Below, piece by piece: positions 7,876 to 20,115 of a DNA stretch of 56,588 nt. The notes beneath the pieces were generated by a model, which saw only the letters and a program-made list of their open reading frames with translations, was not told the origin of the DNA and did no database searches. This stretch comes from Gracilaria domingensis (taxonomy: Eukaryota; Rhodophyta; Florideophyceae; Gracilariales; Gracilariaceae): the NCBI GenBank assembly GCA_022539475.1, contig VCMS01000346.1, positions 1-56,588 on the forward strand. Reading direction: 5' to 3'. Both the position numbers and the translations under genes were made by a program. The first letter of the stretch is position 1. Every line of letters starts with the position of its first letter.

Positions 7876-8705
7876 CTTATTTCTTGGGAGTACCACACTA
7901 TTCTACTATCCAAAGAGCCCATGACCATTTCCTTAAGTTTTGAGGTGGCGTCTCTTGCGAGAGAGCCGGACATGGGATGAGATATTTTCGTGGAGTGGGT
8001 CTGAGGTATAGGGTGGAAGAATGTGTTTTCGTTGTTAGCCAACTGGAGCTGTTTCACAAGTGTCTGAACGGGGTCTCTCGTGTAGAGGGTGGCGCTGAAC
8101 TTACATCCTTCTGGCGAGACAGTTCTGCGATTGAAACCGTCCTTTGAGGCGTATCGTTCGAAAATGGCCTTCTTCAGTTCTGTACAGCGCTTGGAACTTG
8201 TTATGGTCTCGTTGAATCGCTTTTGCGAGAATCGCGGGTCCCGAAGTAGCCCAATTAGCTCGTCAGCCTCACGATGACCAAGGTTGGAAGCTACTGAAGC
8301 CAGACAAACCGTGAGATAATCCATATGCAAATCACCGAGGGCCTCCTCAGAAGGCACTGGGCGGGAACTGCTTCCGTGTTCTCGCTCTAATGACGCGGGA
8401 GACGGGGAAGGAGAAACACAATGCGAAGTGTCCGGAATGGGAGGAGCGCACGGAGTGGGGTCGACGATGTCCTCGGACACTGGAGGCTCGGGAAGGCGAC
8501 AAGGGGCAGTGACCGTTTCGGAAGATGCGGGCGCGGGTGCGGAAAGCTTGAGACGCTTGCTTCTCCGAATGGGCCGGCTATTGTCGTCTTCCAGCGCTGC
8601 TTTCAGACGAAACGGGCAATGGTTGACATGCTGTTGAAGGGATAAGACTCCTCGGCGAGTAACGAAGGGGCACCCACGCTTCTTATGTGTACAGTAGTAG
8701 ACCAT
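7776..8705 (-). CDS. Zinc-finger protein resembling the N-terminal part of a Plavaka-type transposase
   Basis: The frame opens at ATG 8801, but the zinc finger begins right after ATG 8705, which I prefer as the start. The finger is C5-x6-C12-x13-H26-x3-C30, at the extreme N-terminus. A Ser/Pro-rich linker follows. The rest contains a YTRDPVQTLVKQL stretch and, near the end, a WYSQE motif. These resemble the N-terminal part of Plavaka/CACTA-like transposases, which begin with a C2H2 finger and continue for several hundred more residues. No catalytic core is present, so the protein is truncated or continues through an intron I cannot define. It converges on the methyltransferase with a 100-base antisense overlap. 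It may be the transposase remnant of the mobile element or an unrelated neighbour. Confidence 0.45.
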   Translation of the reverse strand: MVYYCTHKKRGCPFVTRRGVLSLQQHVNHCPFRLKAALEDDNSRPIRRSKRLKLSAPAPASSETVTAPCRLPEPPVSEDIVDPTPCAPPIPDTSHCVSPSPSPASLEREHGSSSRPVPSEEALGDLHMDYLTVCLASVASNLGHREADELIGLLRDPRFSQKRFNETITSSKRCTELKKAIFERYASKDGFNRRTVSPEGCKFSATLYTRDPVQTLVKQLQLANNENTFFHPIPQTHSTKISHPMSGSLARDATSKLKEMVMGSLDSRIVWYSQEISYSESFVANILCSVNTPIPARGCRILEDAICKR

Positions 8706-8801
8706 GGGAAGAAGAACTGAACGAGAAACGACGACAAAGACTGCAAGGGAAGGGCGTCCGAAGGGAGAAAGAGGTCGAGCGACAGTCAAGATCGACGTCA
8801 T

Positions 8802-9426
8802 GCTGAGAACGGAGAATATATTTTGAGTTTAAATCACGTGCTTTCGTTCAAAAAGGAACGTAGGTACACGTCGACCTCAACACAAGGGTGTACTTCTCGT
8901 ATTATCTACCACTGGTTATAAACCTGTGGTTTCCCAATGTTGTACGCTGTACACTTGTCCAATCTCGCACAGAAAAATAAATCTCTTCCCTTCGCCGCCG
9001 CCGCCGCGCCTCCGACGTCCGAACTTCCGTTACCGTCGTGAGCCATGCCATCGATATCATCGCGTTATACTCCGCTCCGTCGTACTTTTTCCCGCCCTCC
9101 ACTTTATGGAGGCTCCATAAAGTAGAGGGCGGAAGAAAGCAGGACGGAGTCATCCGTATCTCAGGGATGTATTCCGTGCAGTCTTTTCGTACGTTCTTCC
9201 ATATCCTTCCACGTATCTTTGCTCTAAACTAACCAATCCTCACCGCGTTTCTTCGCGCTCTGCGACATGGAAACGGCAGGAAATAAGCTAATCACCCTCA
9301 ACTTCTTCTATTTGTTCAAGATATAGAACGAGTTGAAGGGTGAAAACGGGAACCCGGTAACCCAAACCGACGACTGTAAGTACGCGACCAATAGTTCATT
9401 TCGTTGCGCCATAGGCTCTAGCTCTG
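8802..9426. other. Intergenic, contains one long hairpin
   Basis: I see no gene here. Short frames near 8902-9232 exist on both strands because the sequence is palindromic. Confidence 0.6.
9075..9149. repeat. Inverted repeat with 36-base arms
   Basis: The arms 9075-9110 and 9114-9149 are complementary with a few mismatches and share CCGCCCTC and ACTTTATGGA. It could be a small transposon remnant. Confidence 0.8.
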
Positions 9427-10174
9427 CCTGTTCGGGATAGGCGATTCTGGTACTTGGTTGAGACATAGGTTTCTGTCTCGTTTATCGCATCTTGCGGTAT
9501 GTTTGCTGCATGGGCATTCTCGGTGTCGTTGCTTGTGAGTTCTTGCTTCGAGACCTTTCGCGTTTTACGATGAATGGATTGCTGGTAATCTAACCGATCA
9601 CTTTCCTTCTTCTTCTTCCTTTTGCGAGTTACTAGGTCCCTCGACTTTTCTAGCGCAACGTTTCTGTTTTGCTTTATCAATGGTACGTTCCATCGCAATT
9701 CAAATGTTTCCAACGGAGCATTGACTAACTTATGGATACTTTCTGCTTGCGTATACAGGTAAACGACCAATTTTATTTCATCTCTCCAGATCCATCATCG
9801 ATCTTGAGAGACAAAATGAAATTGGTCGTTTTACTGTCTGACTGTTCGGGATAGGCGATTCTGGTACTTGTTTGGGATATAGGCTAGATTCTCGTTTATC
9901 GCGTCTTGCGGTATGTTTGCTGCATGGGCATTCTCGGTGTCCTTGCTTGTGAGTTCTCGCTTCGACACCTTTCGCGGTTTACGATGATATGGTGGGCTGG
10001 TAATCTAACCGATCCCTTTCCTGCTTCTTCTTCCGTTTGTGAGTTACCAGGTCCCTCGACTTTTCTAGCGCAACGTTTCTGTTTTGTTTTATCAATGGTA
10101 CGTTCCATCGCATTTCAAATGTATCTAACGGATCATTGACTAACTTATGGATAATTTCTGCTTGCGTATACAGG
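9427..10174 (+). repeat. Two diverged direct repeats (about 335 bases each, period about 415)
   Basis: 9427-9762 and 9842-10174 align along their length. Shared blocks include GGGATAGGCGATTCTGGTAC, GCGGTATGTTTGCTGCATGG and CTTATGGATA. They differ by scattered substitutions and small indels. Frames on the minus strand in both units encode similar Lys-rich peptides but show no recognisable domain. Confidence 0.85.
9763..9829. repeat. Hairpin between the two direct repeats
   Basis: Arms of about 30 bases, beginning ACGACCAATTT and ending AAATTGGTCGT, surround a short loop. A few mismatches occur. Confidence 0.8.
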
Positions 10175-10219
10175 TAAATGACTTTTGATGCGAACGTAGC
10201 TCACGAGTTGCAGGTGCAG

Positions 10220-10384
10220 GTTCCTCAAGTAGGGAACCATGCATCTGGGCATGGTTCCCTACATGAGGAACGGAGAGGATGAGGCGCTTCGCGCCTCATC
10301 CTCTCGGAGTGCGTATGTGTTCTACCGATCCAGCACTATGGTGGAGGTGCAGTCTGCGGCATCTGCCGCAGATTGCGCCTACAC
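10220..10384. repeat. Cluster of three consecutive hairpins
   Basis: Hairpin 1 (10220-10271) has 23-base arms with one mismatch and a 6-base loop. Hairpin 2 (10273-10305) has perfect 15-base arms around TTC, giving a C-TTCG-G type loop. Hairpin 3 (10341-10384) has 21-base arms with three mismatches and a 2-base loop. They are immediately adjacent or nearly so and are not part of any frame. Confidence 0.9.
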
Positions 10385-10826
10385 CCGCTCCATTATGGGG
10401 AAATGGTACATGTAATATAGCGAAGTAGTGGTTAGCAAAAGCGGTCGGTAGAAGAGTAGATACGAATAAAACGGTATGATTTCAGAATGGGCATCATCTG
10501 TACTAGCACTAGTATTCCATGCGTTGCAGGGTATCATTCCGCAGAAGGTATCGTGTAATGTGCACCTTAATGGAAACTGAACCTAGACTTCGCGAAATAC
10601 GGTTCAGGTAGCCCTCGACTAAAGAACTAGCACGAGTGGAAAACCCCCCAGTATTTACTGCACAGAGATTCTGGACGACCCAAGCAATTATCTGCAAATT
10701 TTGAAATAATTGATCTCGATATTTTTTCAAAAAATTTACTGGACGACCCTTGCCAATTTCTGGACGACCCTCGCCAAAAACTAGCATCTGCAAGAGACAG
10801 ACGCCAGGTTACTGAATAGAGCCGCT
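10385..10826. other. Intergenic, upstream of transposase-like gene
   Basis: I see no gene. The motif CTGGACGACCC recurs three times between 10670 and 10770. Confidence 0.5.
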
Positions 10827-11613
10827 TTGAGTCCTAGATTCGGTTGTGATAGAACGTTTGGTATTGTCAATGGTCATGACGAGAATGGGAAGCTATTGTC
10901 GTTCGAACTGGTGTCTATTGTTGCCAAGGACGAAGACACAGGATGTGTGTATTCTGTAATGCATCAGCTCTATACAAGAAAGACGACCAGTTCTCGCAGG
11001 TTGCTTTTCCATGAGTTCATAAAGCAGATGCGACGCCGTAGCCTCTATGATCTACTGCATGCGTCAGGAAGGAATCGTCTCACAATGGCTACGGGTTTTT
11101 GAAACAACATATGCTTTTAGCTTAGCCGGCGTTCTGAGTGAACAGTTTATGTCAGGGTCTACTATTGACTATCTGAAGGCAACTGCAGTTGGCTGCGATG
11201 TGCATGCCAAGAGATGCATTATGGAAAAGTGCAATTTGGAGAAAGACCGAGCTCTTTTTCATTGGGCTTCAGGGACTCGAGATCTCAAGTGCCAGGAGGA
11301 ATGCCAGAAAGCTTTGGATCATATGAAAAGTATAGGAGGGAAGTGGAAAGCTCTTGCGAATTGGTTGAGCAGCAACCAATTCGCGTACATTTTATGGTTT
11401 CAGAAGTTCAACTGCTCTATTCCTGCTGCAGAAATGCATCGTGTCCTTCTTTTTGACACCAATGCCAACGAGTCCTACCACAATCGAGTGAAGTCATTGC
11501 CAGATTTTGCCTTAAAACGAGGACGGGGGTTGGAATTCATGGATGCAATGCAGCTCTGGAGGTATCTGGATCAACAAGATGCAGCGAACTTATGCAAAAG
11601 AACTCCTTTGCAT
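10827..11613 (+). pseudogene. Transposase-like protein, 5' part, interrupted by a retrotransposon
   Basis: There are two overlapping frames. One (10827-11102) contains GCDRTFGIVNGHDENGKLL, which resembles the start of a DDE-type core. The other (from about 11047) runs to the retrotransposon insertion and contains a TNANESYHNRVKSLP motif. N-x-x-E-S-x-H-N-type motifs occur near the C-terminal end of several DNA transposases, but I cannot assign the superfamily. The frames differ by one base step, so there is a frameshift or an intron near 11050-11100. The second frame resumes in phase at 23426, after the inserted element and its target duplication. That shows the gene was continuous before the insertion. 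Confidence 0.5.
11609..11613. repeat. Target-site duplication TGCAT (5' side)
   Basis: TGCAT directly precedes the 5' LTR and recurs at 23421-23425 directly after the 3' LTR, as expected for a 5-base Ty3/gypsy target duplication. Confidence 0.85.
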
Positions 11614-12538
11614 TGTAGAGCAAAACGTGCTCGCCCGATACACGGGGATTGTTTTCATAAATCCCTGGTAAGGATGATTCCGGGTACTCGGAAGGTATGA
11701 GTATTGGCCCACGGATGGGATGCTTTCGGCAGTATTGAGGTACGGTACCCTGAGGGGTCAGCCATGACGTGGCGCAGATGAGTGTGGGTCGCGTGTACGC
11801 GTGTGTAGGAATGGGTGTGTTCACACATGTCTTGTTATGATTGTTGGATATTTTACTGGCCGCTGCCGCGGGTTGTCACGTGCACCACGTGTATGGACCT
11901 GCTTAGGTGTGCATTAGATTATTTAATTTAGTTTAACTAATTTATCGGTTACGATATAAGAGGTGACCTCCCGGTCACCTCCTCCTTCAGTAAAGGGTAA
12001 CCGAGTTTGGCTCTGAACTAGTTCGCCATCGCGAAGTGTACAACTTCAGCCGGAGGGTCACCGCGTACACTACGAGTTAGCTTCATCCCTCGGGATCACT
12101 CAGGCAATACTGACCATTGTGGCCTTGCCTCGGGCTTATTTATTCCGTGTCTTCGGACTTTCTGTTTCTTTTACTGTGCAGTTGTACTGCTTTCACCACA
12201 ATTGGTAGCGTTTCCGTCTCTGTATAGAGTTGTGCCGCGTGGGCTTAATACGCAACCCCCATCTCCCGTCGCCGGGTCTGTTGCCGCTTGTCGCACGCCC
12301 CGGCGAGGATTCCTCCTTTGGTTTTCCCTTTCTTTTCCCTCTTTTTTACCTAGGGCTTACACCGCTCTACGGTACCTTTCTTCTCAACCATTCCGTCACT
12401 TCTCGCCGGGTTTCTGGATCAGGCCCGTTCACCCCTCAACCTCCGTAGGTATATCCCGTACCAGGGGCGGTCTTACACCCGCACTATCCGTGTTCGGATG
12501 GCTCACCACTGAGTTCACCTCGTCTAGAGGGCAAGGAC
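11614..12538 (+). repeat. E1 5' LTR, 3' end deleted
   Basis: It starts TGTAGAGC and matches 22450-23374 without indels. The match stops at GGCAAGGAC, 46 bases short of the LTR end seen in the 3' copy. No primer-binding site follows. Transcription signals were not resolved. Confidence 0.9.
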
Positions 12539-12544
12539 GCTGGT

Positions 12545-14563
12545 GTGCCTCCGCCTGGGCCTCCGCGTTCTCGCGCCTCCGTACCTGCAAGGTCGCCTGA
12601 CAATGAACAGGTCCCAGAACCCCGAAGAGCCTCGTCAGTCACGTCGGGTCCGATAGCCGCTTCTACGGCAGGAGCTCTGCCCGTTACGGGTACTCCGGCC
12701 ACGGAGAGACCAGACGATGTGGTTGAAACCCCTGGATACTCGTACCTCTAAGCTCAACTGCGTGTCAGTCAGCTCGCGCAAAACTCGTTGTTCGAGGATC
12801 TGCAGTATCTCAGACGGAAGCTTAACCAAGCTGAAATCGCAGATCCGACCAATAACATTCGTGTCTTACGTCAAGACGTGAATTTCATTTTGGAAAGTCT
12901 GGGTGCACCAGCCGCTTTTGTTCAAGCTTACCATTCCTCTATTCAGGAGCATCGAGCTGAAATCGATCGCCTAACTACTCGGTTGTCTACTCTTGAAGAG
13001 ATCATCCGGATGGATTACACATCTGATGCGAAGAATGCTAAGGAAGAAGCCTCGAAGCGCTCGGCACGCCAGTCTCCGCATCACGGAAATCGACGATCCA
13101 AAAAGGAACTCCGTTACGACTCGGATTCGTCTAGTTCCAATTCTAGCGTTCGCTCTGCGAAATCTACTTCATCCAGTTCTTCGGACAGTGAGGAAGACCG
13201 AGAACGGTATGGGAGTCGATCCCGCGGAACGAAGTCGAAGGCGACATATGCCACTCAAGGAGTGATTCGCTCTCGCGAGAAAGGTAGACGTCATCTTGGA
13301 CTCAAGGAGTTGAAACCAACGAATCTCCTCTACAGGAAGCTGTTTTCGTATCGTTATTACCGATTGAACGATTCATCGTCAAGTCGCACCTCGCGAAGCA
13401 CCGGTAAGGTGAAGGACCACATCAGAAGACTGAATATCGTCTTTACGAAGAAATTCGATGGCGAAGATCCAATTCTGGTACTGGACTTCCTGGCCCGCTT
13501 TGTGCAGGAAGCCGACATTCTCGGTATGAACGAGCGGCAAGCGTTTCTCGCTTTACCCTATTCTCTGTCAGGGATGGCTGAAGATCAGTTTAACTCGGTT
13601 TGAGGGTCGTCCCGGGCATCTGAGGGAGGTTTCAGTTGTTGGCCGGAAGCGGTCCAATATCTCCTGAGGTTCTATGCAACAGGAAGCGCGATTCACAACG
13701 CGACGCTCGCTCTGCGAGATACTAAACAGAAGACTGAAGAGACCGAAACGGTTTACTCAACTCGGTTGAATAAAGCGTTTCATCGCTGTGGAAATGTATA
13801 CTCTGCTCAGAAGAGATGCACGATGTTCTTGGATGGGCTGGACACTTCTATCAAGGCTTTGGGAGCGCGAAATCGTGAAGAGAAACGTAGGATTACGTAT
13901 CTGGAATTAGTCCAGTACGCCTAGGCTGAAGGCGAAGTCGTCCGTGCTCGGCGCCCGCCGAAGCCCCGTCGCTCAAGGGCGTTGCTCGTCAACGAGTCAT
14001 CTCCATCTCTTTCCTTGGAACGTGGAAACTCCGTGAACCCGGATCTGGATAACGTCCACTTCGTTGGAAGTTCTTCCGATTCGTACAGCTCTTCTGACAT
14101 TCCGTCGTCGTCGACTCCGACCTCGGAAGGTGACCCCGCACTCTATATGGGAGGAACACGGTTACAGGCCGCTCCACTGGCTTACGCGACCAACGGCAAC
14201 CATTTCTCACGCCTAGCATGCGTGAATGGGCAACCGCAACGACGGCTAGATGGTAATCGATGTTTCGATAAGTCGGTGACGACCATCTGTCATATTTGTT
14301 ACCGACCCGGTCATATTGCACCTGTGTGCATGTTGCCCGCTCCGGAGTTACCGAAAATTATCGGATGGTATGAGTCCTTGTCACCAGCTGACCGTGCTCG
14401 TGTTCCGAGTAATAATTATGAAGAGCAAAGGGCCAAGTCTGGAAATCCTGTTACAGGACAGAACGTTCGAACTGAGCAACCTCGGAACCAGGCTGGACAG
14501 GTAGCTGTGACCAACCCCGAACCCGGGAATTCTGTTTCCCTCTCTGAGCAGAGTTTGCCGTGA
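12545..14563 (+). pseudogene. gag: E1 gag
   Basis: A single reading phase is interrupted by TAA (12749), TGA (13601), TAG (about 13922) and TGA (14561). It holds a coiled-coil-like N-terminal part (residues encoded around 12780-13020), a Ser/Asp-rich and Arg-rich stretch (13090-13260), a capsid-like retroelement domain (13400-13900) and a CX2C-type zinc knuckle (C-H-I-C...H...C around 14287-14333). The protein would coat the element RNA in cytoplasmic particles. The Ser/Arg-rich then capsid order is shared with E3. Confidence 0.75.
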
Positions 14564-14612
14564 CCAACCCCGAACCCAGTAATTCTGCTTCTCACTCTGA
14601 GCAGAGTTTGCC
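14507..14612 (+). repeat. 53-base tandem duplication at the gag-pol junction
   Basis: 14507-14559 and 14560-14612 are near-identical direct copies that begin GTGACCAACCCCGAACCC. Because 53 is not a multiple of three, the second copy is read in another phase. Confidence 0.9.
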
Positions 14613-14645
14613 GTCGCCGGCCAACCCCGCCCAGAAAAACTAAAT

Positions 14646-17600
14646 TTGGGAGTTCCCCCTGCGAAAGGGGCGTCTCCTGAGCCGAAGTCGGAGACGCCCG
14701 AGGCGCCGCCGCTTCGCTCCCAGGTCACTTTCCTTGAGAGGAAGATCCTTACGAGAAAGATGGCTCAATCTGACGTGGACTCAGAGCTTTTGACGGTTCT
14801 CCGTCGTCCGTGGGTACGGTTCCGAAATTTCCGTAACCCAGATAGAGTCCTTGTGATGACGAAGAGGAATTATAAGGTTTACGCCGACCTCGGCTTATCA
14901 CACCAGTTTATGGTTCGTCAAATGTCTGTGTTAGATACGGGCGCTGCGCCCAATCTCATTCACTCTTCGTTAGTGCCCCCGGCACTTCGGGAATTCGTTC
15001 GCTATGATCCAGGCTTTGATATCGCTGACGCGAACAATAATCCGTTGCGCACGGTTGGTTACTTAACTCTCACAGTGAGACTTGGCACTTACGTGGTGAA
15101 ACTTGAAGTTATTGTCTGCGATTCACGCGCTGCACCGGTTATACTCGGTTGTGATTTATGCGACCGCTTTGTCGAACCGATACGCCCAAGGGCGAAAACC
15201 GTTGAAATGGAAGGCGGTACAACCATTCCGATTGTTCGGAAGCCGTTGAGGCGCACAATTTGGAAGCGCGTTCCATTACCTGTGGCTCAGGAGGTTCCAA
15301 ACGTGGATCAGAAATCAAAAAATCTTTGCATAGCGAAATCCATTTCAATCCCGCCGGAATCCCAGTTGTGGGTGCAGTGCGTCTCCAAACAACATGAAAT
15401 TCGACTAGTTCAACCGTCTTCATCGTTATACGATCAGCGACAGCTCGCTTTAGCTAATGGTGTTGTTTCTATCGAACCCGATCAACCTTTCCAGGTACTG
15501 GTTGCCATCCTTGGCAAAACCACTCAGTGGCTAGTCAAACACCAGGTACTGGGTTCGGTCGGGCCGCATCCGAAGGCGCTCGTACAGACGAGAATCTCAA
15601 CATCCGAAGTTCTCGGGGTGCCCGAAGCTAAGGAGGGGGAGGTGCGTCCTGGAAACTCCGTTTTGTCGGATTCCTCCAGAAATGGAAACTCCGCCGTACT
15701 GGAAGCAGTCGCTACTGCAGAGGTGAATCTAGTTAGTTCGGGTCACGAACGACCGTTCACTCCGGTTAAATCAGCGCTCCCCCCTGGCACAGAACAGACG
15801 AATCCTGTCGAGGAATTAGAGAAGTTGAATCTGGACCATGTCCCAGCGTCTTATCGCGAGAAATTGCGAGACATGCTCAGAGAATTTACTCCCATGTGGG
15901 ACGATTCTCTTGGAACAATTGTAATTACGGAGCACCGTATTGATCTGCTCCCAGATACTCGCCCAATCGCGCAACACCCGTATCAGGCAGGCTCGAGAGC
16001 GCGGGAAGAAGAGAAGTCTCAAGTCGAGAAGATGCTACGTGCCGACGTAATTGAGCCAGCTCAGTCGTCATGGGCATCGCTCGTTGTACTTGTTCCGAAG
16101 TCGGATGTATCGTGGCGTTTTTGCATCGATTACAGGCGACTCAACGCCGTTACCGTCAAAGACGTGTATCCGATTCCACGGATCGATTATTACATCGACT
16201 CGCTGGAAAGCGCCAGAGTATTTACCGCCCTTGAAGCCAATTGAGGTTACTGAGAGGTTCCAATTCCAATGGAAGATCGCGACAAGACCGCGTTTGTATG
16301 TCACCAAGGACTGTACCGTTTCAAACGGATGCCTTTCGGGCTAACGAATGCTCCCGCCACGTTTCAGCGCGCGATTGACATTCTGTTGGCCAGATTCAAG
16401 TGAAAGACTTCTATTGTGTACTTGGACGACATTGTCGTATTTTCCAACAGTGTGGATGAACATATGTCCCATGTGAGGGAAGTGATGCAGGTTCTGCGTG
16501 ACGCAGGTGTTACCTTGAAGCTCAAGAAATGCGAATTCTTTACCGACTCGGTGAAATACCTGGGCCACATTATCCGCCCAAGGAAACTCTTGGTCGACGA
16601 GGTGAGGGTGAAGTCGCTGAAGAAAGCGAAACATCCGACAACTCAAACGGAACTCCGATCATTTCTCGGTTTGTGTAATGTCTACCGTCGGTTCGTCCCG
16701 AATTTTGCTGATACGGCAGCTCTTCTAAACTCTCTCCTCAGGAAAGGACAGCCAGTTAAACTGGAACCATTCGGCGATGCGGAAGCATCAGCCTTTTCGT
16801 CGTTAATCGACGCTGTTACGTCTGCGCCGATTTTGGCGTTGCCCACTTCAGGGCTTCCATATGAAGTTGATAATGATTCCAATGACCACCAAGTGGGGTG
16901 CGCATTGTTTCAAGTCTCGAAGGAAGGCGAGCGACCTCCAGTTGGATACTGGTCTAGTTCATTGAACGTGCATGAGCGTAATTACTCAGTCTCTGAGAAA
17001 GAGTGTCTCGCCGTCGTTTGGGCTCTGTCTACTTTAAGACCCTATCTCATGGGAACCCATTTCAGGTGCATACCGATCATTCGGCCCTCCGCTGGCGTAT
17101 GGAGATCTCCGAGGCGTCGGGTCGCCTTATGCGTTGACGCCTCCGCCTATCGGAATTCGATTTTGATGTCCGATACAAACGGATCATCTTGAACATGCAG
17201 ACTGATGCGCTTTCCCAGTTAGGAACGTCTGGTGAGACAGAACCTGTCGACGACGACGACATACAATGCTTCTTGGTGGAAGACCTGAAGGAACATTGCG
17301 AAATTACGGATGAAGTCTGTGACGACATTCACGCCGCAGAAACGGTCGAGCCACCGCCTGGCTCATTTGAACCCATTACCGCTGAAGAGGTAATACGTGA
17401 ACAACACGGGGATTCTTTCTGTACTCAAATAAGTGCCCGACTCAACGGGGGATTCAAGATACCCTTTCTAACCAACGATCAGGGATTTCTTGTTACGATT
17501 GTTGGGCTACGCCCTCAAATTGTGGTTCCACACTCCCTGCAATGGAGGGTTCTCCATATATCCCACTATGCAAAGATTGGGGGACACCCTGGTGGCAGGA

Positions 17601-20115
17601 AGTTGTATCTAACTCTCCGAAGAGACTTTTATTGGCCGGCTGTGGCATTCGACTACTACGCAGTACGCCGTTCATGCACGGAATGCGCCAAGAACAACGT
17701 CAAACTCCGACGAAATTCGAAGTCGATGACACTGTTCCCAGCCCGGGCTCCTTTCAAATTCGTCGCTATCGACATTCTGGGCGAAATAATTCGAACCGCA
17801 CGCGGTCACAGGTATCTCCTGGTTATCACGGACAGGTTTTCGAAGTTAATGCGAACGGTTCCGTTGAAGCGGATCACTGCATCAGCAGTTGTACAAGCAT
17901 TTGTGACGCATTGGGTCTTCACTTACGGGCCACCCGTTAATATGCTTTCAGACAATGGCTCGCAGTTTGCGTCAAAGTTCTTTATGGACGTATGCCGTAT
18001 CTTGGATGTCAAGAATTTGTTTACAACAACCTATCATCCCCAGTGTAATGGGCAGGTAGAACGATTTAATCGTACAATGCTTAACCCATTTCGATCCTAT
18101 GTTGCGGATCACCCAAAGGATTGGGACTTGTACACCGATGCTATTACGTACGCGTATAACACCCAGGTGCATCGGGTAACGAAGCTTTCGCCGTTTGAAC
18201 TCGTTCTTTCGAGGATACCGCCACCGGTAGCAATCGAATCACACCCGAAGTTAGCGTCTTTCCCGTCACCACGGATGTACAAGGACACCTGGAAAAATTG
18301 ATTAACCAAGATGGTACCGGAAGCCCGGAAGACCATGGAAAAGGCACAGCTTACGTACAAGCGTAATTTCGATCGCCGAATTCGCGGTACACCAGTAGTG
18401 GTAGAGCCCAACAGCTTTGTGTTCCTTCGGAAGGAGTATTATAATCCTGACAAGTAAAAGGACAAAAGCTCTCCCTCATCGCTGATGGACCATACCGCGT
18501 CATTTCCTTCAATCCGGATACCGTCGTACTCGACATTGACGGACGTCATAAACGAATCTCGCGTGACCGCGTTGTACCCCCCCCCCGCCCGACGGCACCC
18601 ACCACAACCGGGCCCACCTCAACCAATACCCAATCAAGGGATCCTCAACAGGAGGCAGAACTATCAACAGCCGCTACACTACCGTCGCGCCCGGCGTTTC
18701 TTCCTCACCCGGATCGATGATTAATTGATCTACCTACAGGAGATACTTCTGACCACAGAACTGAACCTCCTACTACTTGGACAAATTCCAACGACTCTGC
18801 ACGACTGTTTACAAAAGTAACCCCCCCACCCCATCTCTTGATGGAGCCCGTGGCGCCACCTAAGGAGAGGGAGGATACCGCAGCTGCTGCGAATGACACT
18901 GACGCTCCGGTGTAGCCCGGTTCCCCAACCACGGGAAATGTGATCCACACTGACAATCCAGTCGCTCCTGTGGGAGAATCTAGTGGCACAGTTGCTTTGT
19001 CGCACCCCAACCGTGAGGACTCCGCCGTATCGGTCTCCCTTACCACGAAACGTGCCTGTGAGAGGCGGAACGTCGCCGTAGAAGCAGCTACCCATCATGG
19101 GATTGCAAACCGCTCGAAGTCGCGTAACCGCGTTGAGAATGAGAGTCGAACTGTGAAGACAGTATCCGTTGATCCTGACCAGCCGCCATACGCGGAAGAA
19201 TAGCGCTTCAACCCTGAAAGACGAAGCCTCGTGAACGAGTTGTGGTGAGTATTACCACTCCTTATGGATTCCTTTGTGGGATTTTGAACGATTCCGTGGA
19301 AGATGACACTCTACAGTGTGCACCACTCTGGGCGTAGAGTAGCTCCAGGAGCCCTGGCATTCCATTGCCACTGCACCATTGCGATCTCCGTGACACGGGG
19401 CCTGACAGAACCAGGCGGGTGCCACGCGACGCACGTTACAACGTGGAAAGCCCTAATGAGCGGTCGGCGACCTTTCGCGAACGGATGGCCGAGCACGGCA
19501 CGCGCACGAATGTCGTGGTCGCCAATCTGTGGCGTAGAGCCAATCAGAGGTCTTGGCACAAGCCCCGTGGACCGGGTGAACCGCCGCCCTGCCAAGGGAG
19601 TGCCGTACGCACCTCCGTCACCGAAATGGTTATCCCCGTGAAGGCCGGGAGGTTCGTCACCCGGAAGTACTACCTTTTGTCGGTCTCTCGACTCTCGTCG
19701 AATAACGTGATACTGTTGGACTCATCTGATCGAGAGCTTTGCAACCACCTCTCTAGCTCGAGGATAGGACGCGGAGGACGCGAGTTACAGTACGACAGCC
19801 ACAGCGGAATGCGTGGAAAACCGCGGAAGTGAGCCCGTCTCCAAAACTTGGAAAGCTTCACCTGCGTGATTTTAGGCAGCTACAGAACCTCTCCAGGTGA
19901 AAATGCGTCAGCAAGAGTGGCCCCTACGCCATGGAGGCCCGCGAACGGGAAGTGTTCCCATAGTAATTCGTTATCGAACGCATCGTGAGTCACGTCGTGA
20001 ACCCCGACTAGGAGACTGAATACCAAGTCCGTTGGTACGGATAATCCCCTGAGGCGGATACTTTCGAGCAGATCGAACATCTGCCTGGATCGAAGGTTCT
20101 CGCCTACTACCGGCG
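14646..20115 (+). pseudogene. pol: E1 pol: protease, RT, RNase H, integrase, chromodomain
   Basis: The domains appear in order. Protease has LDTGAAPNLIHS (14930-14965). Reverse transcriptase has VSWRFCIDYRRLN (about 16110) and YLDDIVVF (16419-16442). RNase H has SSSLNVHERNYSVSEKE and HTDHSALRW. Integrase has an H2C2 zinc domain (17560-17690) and the catalytic triad D (AIDILG), D (LSDNGSQF) and E (NGQVERFNR), up to about 18100. A far-downstream chromodomain (about 19945-20115) has EYQVRWYG and IEHLPGSKVLAYY. Breaks include TGA at 16242, 16251, 16401, 17135 and 18299, a one-base loss near 17062, a shift near 18455 and several stops in 18700-20050. Five of the TGAs fall where the family has tryptophan. 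The element cannot make an active polyprotein as it stands. Confidence 0.9.

Noticed and set aside
12202..12600. Plus-strand frames within the E1 LTR as proteins
   Set aside because: They lie in LTR sequence, are repeated in the other LTR and are not conserved in the E2 LTR.
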